This document shows, in pieces, positions 11,601 to 20,600 of a stretch of 64,000 nt of DNA. The number at the start of each line of letters is the position of its first letter. Position 1 is the stretch's first letter. The translations under genes were made by a program, and so were the position numbers. Source of the DNA: Drosophila pseudoobscura (Eukaryota; Arthropoda; Insecta; Diptera; Drosophilidae); the NCBI RefSeq assembly GCF_009870125.1, contig NC_046683.1:44221869-44285868 (forward strand). The letters are read 5' to 3'. The notes under the pieces are model-generated. The model had not been told where the DNA came from. It did not search any database and saw nothing but the letters and a program-made list of their open reading frames with translations.

Positions 11601-14600
11601 TCTGAATTCAAAGAAAAAGGTACAACCAAAAACCGAATAATGGAAATTCAATGGAAACAAAAGTTCAATGAAAATGAAAGTCTTTTAAAGCATAGAGAAG
11701 TTGGAAAATAAATGTTCGAAATATTTGCAATAGTTGGTTTTAACAAGAGAATTTATCATAAATAAAATATGCAGAATTTTCAAATTTTTTGTCAAATTTC
11801 TTCTTGGATTTTGTTATTTGCCTTATTTTCGCAACACAACCAACCATACCATGTGGTAATGGCAACGGTAATGGTTATTGTTAATTAATCATTATGTATT
11901 GTATTTTTTTTTTTTTTTTGTTTGGCATAGAACGAAACAACTAAATATGAACAAATAACGATTTTATAGTTTTTAAACAGTTTCAATTTGAAACCTCATA
12001 CATGTTTGTGAATTTCTGAATTTGTATTATTTATTTTTAGTATTTGTGACATTTGAGCCATTGTTTTAGTTACCTTTTAGAGACCTTTTCCGAAACACAC
12101 CTTCAATGGATTGAGAAAACAGAACGGAATGCGTGCACACATATGCAATGACGCATTAGTACGAAATTATAGAACAATTACATAAATATGTTTTCAATCA
12201 AGAATTGAAATTGAAGTTTGTTTGGGTTTTGTTTTTTTTATTTGTCTTTTGCTCAACACTAAAATTATCATCGAAAATCAGGAAAACAAACTGAAATTGA
12301 AACGGAAAACCGAAACGAACGAACGAACGCAAAGAGTAACAAAGAGAGTAAGAGTAAGAGAGTAACGGAACAATCACCGTTAGGCACAATGAGAGGGAGT
12401 AGACACACTGAACATGACATTGAGGTTAGAGCGGAGTAAGTGTCACAGGAAGAGTTTTATTTTGTTGTAACTGTACTTCGTATCATGTAGTGTCGTGTCG
12501 TGTGTTGTGTTTCTGTTTTGTGTGTGGGTGTTGTGGATGCACATGTATGAGCGTATCCGTGTCTGTATGCAAGGGTGAATGACGAATGCTCTACAACTGG
12601 GCTAAAATCCAAAGAGATTACTCGATACGATACGATACGATGCGAGGCGAGGCGGGGGCGAGACATGGCGTGGCGGGGCCCTGCCGGAACACCCGAGAAC
12701 AACTTGTAGCATCTACCACACAGACACAAGCACAATGGATATCACATGGGAGAGACCTACACATACAAACGAATTGGACCGAATTCACAGAGCCATCTCT
12801 GAAAATGCTCCCTAGATCTTTGGTTCATTTTTTGATATTTTTTTTGTTGGCAATTTTTCTCTGTACAACATAATGCATAGGTACTTGGGTTGGATATTTA
12901 AAGTAGTAGTATATGACATGTATGGTATTTATAGAGTACTACTTATTAGCACATGAGATACTTGTAATCTAAATGTTATAGACAACTAAAATGAACAACG
13001 AAAGCAGATACGAAATCAACTCAACCAAAGCATATAGTATACACTCAAGAAATTATAACCAGGAATGAAGTAAATGAAGGCCTGAGATATAGATAGAGAG
13101 AGAGTTACAGAGAAGGAGGTTGTAGGTTGTAGGAGGTTGGAAGTTTGAGGTTGGGGAGGATCTGTATTCGTAAACATCAACTAACGTAATGTAAATGTAA
13201 ATGTAAGTGGGGGTAGGTATACTCATAATAGTTAGAATAACTGCTTGGATCACATTTTACGAACAACACAAAAGATCGGATGGCGAATCGGTAACAGCTA
13301 CAACTTACCTGTGATGGAGCATAGCAGCCGCAGGGTTGGCGTGTTGCCCGAATACTGATTGATCATCCCCTGGCTGTGGGCCTTCGGGGCCGGCATACTG
13401 AGAGTGATGGCCTTGTGGAACTTACGGCGGCGCGGCTCGACCGTCACTATCGGCGATACGGCCACTCCACGACCCAGCAGCTTGGCGGTTAGATCGGGAT
13501 CGACCGGCTGGGCCTAGAACGAGAGTGTAACGAATTTCGGATTGGCTCAATAGGCAAAAATCGATTTCCACACATCGGCCACACATACGCATATGCATAT
13601 GTACGTATATGCATATGTATGTACCATGTACATGAGATGAACAGAACTTAAAATGGTAACAAAAATCCATAACAAAACCAAGTATATACGAAATATGCGC
13701 CTCTGGTTTGTCACACAACATGAAATTAACATACTATTAAACTATTAAAATAAAATGAAATGAGTCTGGGGCTAAAAGGGTGAACATTCTCGATTCGATT
13801 TGACCAGCACTCGCCTTGGCTTTTTCTGTGGGTCGTGTGTGTTTAGTTTTGTTGTTGTTTTGTACAATGATTATTCAGTTTGATGTATTATGCATATCGT
13901 TTTTCGTATTCATGGTGGTATTGAGCAATTGTTTCAGCATGTTTCAGTTAAAATACGGTATAAGTTAACTACAAACGATAACAATGTTCAAGCCCATTTA
14001 TGTCCCAATAAATTTAGTCATCAAAAAAACTTCGACTACAACTCAAAAATATTTCAAAGAACAGAACTTAAGAGCTTTATACAGTTTATACAGAAATCAG
14101 AAACTTAAAACGGAAGAATATTCACGAAGAATTTAGATTAGAGATACATACATATAGTATTAGAGGAGTAGGTACAGAGAAAATGCAAATAAAACGTGCG
14201 AAAAGTTCGAACTCATGAGTGGGGGCCATTGTAAAATCGGTTTTTGCTTACGATGCCGTAAGGATAAAATGTTACAACTTCGTTTAGGCACTTCGAACCG
14301 GGACCCAATTGTAACTATCTAAGTATTCTTTAAACCTCTATTTCGCTTTTGCTTTTAAGATATGTATAATCTTTTGTTTTCTTTTTTTTTTTGTATTCGT
14401 TTTGAAAAAGCAATTGAATGAAAAATGAATCAAATGAAAAGTAATTAAAACATTTTCATTGGCATAAAGTTTTTGTTGAACTAAATTTATTGGGTAGTAC
14501 TGCATTTCAGAGAACTGGTATAATCTTATGCATAAATAGATCATAAATAATGTATGAATAATAGTTTATAGTAGTTATAGCATATTGGTAAATGTATCAT

Positions 14601-17600
14601 AATAATTCGATTTCGATATCAATGTATTTCTTTTGGACAATTTCTTTACGAGAGCATTACAGAAGTCGCTCTTGATCCATGATCAAAATCAGTATGTTCT
14701 TCATATATATGTATGTTGTATATAGGTATTATTGTATGTCACTATCTGCATAGCATCTAGCATCTGTGATTAGTTAGCAAGTGGAATCGGAAGCCGATTC
14801 CGCAATGGCTCCATAAGCTGAGTGCCGTAAAGTTTTTAGGTGTTTCGATAAGTTCAAACAAAGTGCACATATTTCATACATAAATAACATTTGGAGAATG
14901 ATTTAGAAAGATTTCGCCTGCAAAGGCCATTCACAGTTGCCGGATTTACACAATAAAAGGAAGGTCCTTCACTGTGCATCGCCTTTGCATGGCGCCGAAT
15001 ATTCAATTTCCGAATAAGTACAGGTGCATACCATCTACCATACTTCTACACAGGACTAAGGAGGCGGGTTAACATAGATGGTTACTGGCTATTGGATTGT
15101 ATCTTTGGTTATAGTAAATGCGTATTTTCTACTTTGGAAAACGTATTTTGCATTCTTTGGAGTTTGATTTTGATTTTGATATTCATTTTAAGGAAGTTGT
15201 AGATTAAATGCACGATTATATATGCCTGACAGATAACGTATTTCGTAATTCGTATTTGGTATAGATATATTTCGCCCTGATTTTGGCCTGGTTTTGGTTT
15301 TGTTCTGTGATTTACCAGATGAGCGAGAAGCGCTTCTTCTTGGGCACATGATTGACGCTAATCTTTCGTAGCTTCTCAGGCGCAACGCCTTTGCGCGGTT
15401 TAAAGAGGTTTACCTGTAAGCCAACTTTGATCTTCTTGGTGAGGGCTCCCTGTGGGAAGACGGCCTGCACCTGCGGCACCACTGTGCTGGAGACCATGCC
15501 GCCCTCGGGCCCGATGGCATGCACTTCCTGGCGAATGCGCGAAACGACGGCAAAGTACTGGGGAAAGTCGTAGGTGACAAATCGGCACACATGATTGCCA
15601 GCCTGCTCCTCCAGTTGGGCAATTTCTGCACACAGGAAAGAAGCCACGTTATAGTCGAGGAAAAGCTAAAGCCTTGCCCACCCAACCCAGACTCACCCTC
15701 TGGCTCGAAGCACTGTTGCAAGACATCATGGATGATCTCCTCCGAGTTGTCGATGGAGTGCTCGCGCCAGGTCTCGCCATTGTCCGAGCGCAGAATGATG
15801 ATCTCGCGCTCCTTGCCACGTAGCGAGGCGAAATGCGGCACCTCCATGACCACGGGCCCAATGAACTTGGTGGAGCAGGGACCTAGCTCCAGCACGCGAC
15901 TGGCCAGGGCCTCGCCCTCCATCAACTGCGGCGGATGCATGGTCCGCTGTGGCTTTACATAGCGACAGGTGACCCGCGTCGGCTGGCAGGTGGAGCGCGA
16001 TGGAATGATCATGCGAACGCCGCTGTGGCGACAGCCGCGCATGGCTCCACCTCGTGCATCTACCAGGAAGGAGACCAGGAAGCTCTTCCAGCTCAGTTTA
16101 CGGCTGCAAGACAATCTTATTAGACACTAAATCTCTAAAATGAATATAATTTACTCACCCAACGTGCGGTGGCTCATCGTTTCCATGTCCGTTGGCAATG
16201 TAGACACCATCCACGGTGGCCTTTGGCGAGTTGCCGTACACCTGCGCCTTGTGGGGACTGATCACCTCCTCCCCAATTGTGGGCGGCACACCGCCGGCAT
16301 ACTCAGCGCTCTGGGTCATGCGGTTGGAGTCCATGCGCTCATCGCGGGTCACATCAATGGGCAGCGAGTCGTCGCCTAGGGATTTCATTTCATCAACAGT
16401 CAGATAACGGTATGGTTGATCTGATAGCATATTATCTTCGCCTAGATTTTGGATACGGTTTCGATTTCGTTTGCAGTTGCAGTTGCGTTTTCGATGCGAT
16501 TCGGTTGCATTCCATATCGTTTTTATTTTAATAAAGCACAAGACAGTCCAATTGGCCATATAGTAGCGTTGATTGTAGTTGTAGTTGTAGTTGCAGTTGG
16601 TGGTGTAGTTGTGGTGTTGTAGTTTTTGTTGTTGTTGTTGTTATTGTTGTTGTTGAGTTGCATTTGGAATGAGAGCAAGAGCGAGAGCGCGGTGCATTGA
16701 AAGTAGAAGAATGCAAATGAGTTTGATTTTAGTTTAAAAATTTTGTATAATCGACATGCTTCATTGTATTTGTATAATCGGTAGAATAATAGTTGATATA
16801 TGTATGATATAGTATGTAAAGCTAGCATGATCATTAAACAGGAGCATATTTTTGATACATTGATACAATAGATTTGATAAAGGATGGATACATGGGATAC
16901 ACAAGTACATATATACGAGTAGTAGTAGGTATATTTCATGCCATGGTACGAGTACAAGCAAATACGGGAACATTTATCTGCATCTGAGCGCTGATATTTA
17001 AATCAAAAGTCTCTCTAATAATCCGGTTCTTTGATATCAGAGAATATATGTACAATCTTATAGGGAGAGTAGTTTAAGATATATGTACATATATACATTT
17101 TGGGTAACGATAACGATCGATTGAATATTCTTTTGTAGTGCCAACGGACAGACGAATGGTACAAATACATATAATAATGAATCTTCATCGGACAAGATAT
17201 GGAATTTCATATTGAACAAATCAAACCAAACACATAGAAATCACAAAGGAAACAATGGGGATTGGGAGGAAGTGGTTGAGTCTCTGGACTCATTTGGTTT
17301 ACAACGGCAAGAATTAATTTATACATTGATACAGCTCAGCCCTATATCAAGTGCTATATATAGTATAGTATACACGGGTATATATCGATTTATAGTGGTT
17401 AACTTTGGTGGTCAATCTCAGTATCCAATTACAGCCAAATTAGTGCACTTGATAACGGCCAGTGGGTAAGATACGAATACGATTACGAGTAGAGTGGCAA
17501 GGCCTTGCCAGCTTTGTGGACACTTACTGGTGACATAGAGTGTGTCGCCCTGGTAATACGGCATGTAGACGTGAGTGTCTGGCCGGGGGCGATGACTCTG

Positions 17601-20600
17601 GCTGTGGTCAATGCCAATGCCGTACTCGTAGCACGCGTCCAATTCCCAATTTGTGTGACCTGACGGCACACATGAAAGCGGGGGGATTCACTTAAGACTA
17701 GGCATAAATCTATGGGCATTGGGTGTGGTCGTGGTCTGTATGTGCTGGCGGACTAGCATGGCGGAAGTGTCGGATGGAACAAAGTGTAAAAATAGCAAGA
17801 GATACGTACCGCCTTCTTCCTCGGAGTCGGACATAAAGGACTCGTGCATGGCCTCCGGAGCAACAACACGGTACTTCTCCTCGGTCTGGGCTGGAGCGGC
17901 ACTTGCCTCATCCTCTGTGGTGATGGACTTGAGCGAGTCCAGGACACTGATGTAGCCCAGCTTTCGGGCAATGTTCAGCGCCGTCTGTCCGTTGACAGTC
18001 TGGGCATTTGGATTGGCCTTGTGCTCCAGCAGTAGGTTGACAATATGGCAATGGCCCTGCTGGGCGGTCTGATGAAGAGGGGTGTAGCCAATCAAGGTGG
18101 CCGCGTCCACGTTGGCGCCATTCTGCAGCAGGAAGCGCACCATGTTGGCCTGGCCGAAGTGGGAGGCGACGTGCAGGGGAGTGAACCCAGCCTTAGTGGG
18201 CATATCGATGCTGGCGCCGTTGCGCTGCAGAATCTCGGCCACATTCACGTTGTCTTCCTGGGCGCACAGATGCATGGGGGTAAGGCCATTCTTGGCCGGG
18301 TGATTCAAGGCTCCCTTGTGCTCGATCAAGAGGTTGGAGATCTCGGCATGGCCCTCCTGGCTGCTCAGGTGCAGCGGGGTGAACCCCGCCTTGCTCTCGG
18401 CATTGGCCTGGGCGCCGTACTCCAGCAGAGTAGTGGCAATGTCCATCTGGTTCTTGCGCGCCGCAATGTGCAGCGGCGTGTGTCCGTTCTTGGCGGTGGC
18501 ATGGGGGCTGGCTCCCTTCTCGAGCAGCAGCAGCGCCACCTGCTGGTTGTTGTAGTGGCAGGCCACATGGAGCGGAGTCACTCCATTCTTTCCCTGGGCG
18601 TCCACATCAGCCTCCTTCTGTAGCAGAAGCTGCGCCATCTTGATGTGCCCATATTTGGCCGTCAGGTGCAGCGGCGTGAAGCCCTTCTTCGTGGTGGCAT
18701 TCAATGCAGCCCCGTTCTCGATCAGCACGGCTGCCACCTGAAGCGTTGTGAATGAAAGTGTACATTTTACCAATCTGTTACCAATTATATCCTCATTCTG
18801 TGCCAAAATTAAACGAGAAATGATCGCCTACGGCGAATGAACGTGCAATGAACTTTCGAGTGCGACCGTTTCTACGAAAATATATATGTATAAAGGAAGA
18901 CAAATAATACCATACTACAAAAAAAGCAGGGTGGCAACATTTATTCAAAAAAAGAGACAACAACGAAAAAGAAAGAGACAACAGTAATCGTAATACTCAG
19001 AATAGTCAATAAAAAAGATAAAAACGATACTAATGTAACGGAATATAAGAACTTAAAATCAAATGAAAAACTCCTGATGACGAATCCAAAACAGTTGCAT
19101 CAGATAGACAGTGTCGATGTGGTCCGTGATCTTTTTCGCAATCAATTCTTTTACCTCGTCCTGGCCCTCCTTGGCGGCGATGTGGAGCGCCGTGTACATG
19201 TCCTTGGTGGTGGCATCCACCTGAGCGCCGTGCTGCAGCAGCAGCATTACGATGTCCACGTTGCCCAGTCGACTGGCAATGTGCAGCGGAGTCTGCTGTT
19301 CCCGAGCACGTGCATCCACCTGGGCGCCATTGCGCAGGAGAATGCGAATGATGTCGGTCTGGAAAGAGCAATGACAAAATGGAATTCAAATATTTTCATT
19401 TCAACCCAGTGGTCTTTCTTTTTGCGAGACTTGTTACATCGATCCCCGTAAGACGCCGCCGAAATTTTCGTCCCAAAGACAAATCGTATCGCTATCTGTG
19501 AGTACATCTGCACGGAGAGCGTCATGGTGGCCGAAATGGATAACAGAATCCAGTACTATGTCATCAAGACCATCTCGCGCAACATTGTCAAGCGGCAGTG
19601 CAACTACTACTACTGCTACTACACCAACGAGGGCATCGAATACCTGCACAATTACCTCCATTTGCCCCCGGAGGTTATGCCCTCGACCTTCATTCGTCCC
19701 GTTCGCGACCCGCACATGCGCCCGCGCGCACTACCAGCTGATGCCAAGCCACGTGGCGCCGCGCCCCCACCGACGACAACGAAAACACGGACAAGAAGGA
19801 GACCTTGGGACCCGACCCGGCACTTGCCAGTTTCAGTTCCGCGACGGATTTGAAGGTTATGTTTCTTGTGTGAGGAAAACTCACCTGATTTGCACGCGCT
19901 GCCAGATGCAATGGCGTCTCGCCACGCACAGTGGGCACATCCGGACTGGCGTCGTGCTGCAGCAAATAGATGACAATGTTCATGCATCCCATGAAGGCGG
20001 CCACGTGCAACGGGGTCAGGCCGCTCTCCGTGGTGGCGCTAATGCTGGCACCGTGGCGGAGCAGCAGCTCCACTACCTTCAATCGGTTCTTCTTGCAGGC
20101 AATGTGCAGTGGCGTGAACCCGTTGAGGGCACGGGCATTGGCGTCGGCATTTCGGTCCAGCAGGAGCTTGGCCACGCGCACATGGCCACAGTGGGCCGCC
20201 ACATGCAGAGCGGTCAGATAGTCAACGGTGACCTCATCGACGGGCGCGCGATGGTAGAGCAGAATGCGGGCGGCATCCACATGCTCGCCCTGGGCTGCCA
20301 TGTGGAGGGGAGCCAAGCCGTTCTTGGTCTTGGCGCTAATGGGCGCTCCGCGCTCCAGCAGCATGTCCACCACCTGCTCGTGGCCCGAGCGGGCGGCGCA
20401 GTGGAGCGGAGTGAGGCCGTCGCGGGTCTTCGCCTCGATGTTGCCGCCCTTCTCCAGCAGGAGCGAGACCATGTTGGTCTTGCCCCACTTGGCAGCTACA
20501 TGCAGCGGACTGATGTTGTGCTTGGCCGAGTAGTTGACGTCGGCGCCCTTCTGGATGAGCAGGTTGGCTATGTTCTGGTTGCCGTAGTGCGAGGCAATGT

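Larger units (their letters stand above)
9776..13308 (-). other. Ank2 intron between UPA and ZU5 exons
   Basis: The intron is 3.5 kb and AT-rich. It holds a (TG)n tract at 10035-10056, a GTGTGG array near 10275-10328 and CGATA/GCGAG short repeats at about 12623-12657. I see no recognisable gene; the small open frames in it look random. Confidence 0.6.

Noticed and set aside
18045-18623. Plus-strand 192-codon frame with regular repeats
   Set aside because: The periodicity is the mirror of ankyrin repeats coded on the minus strand.
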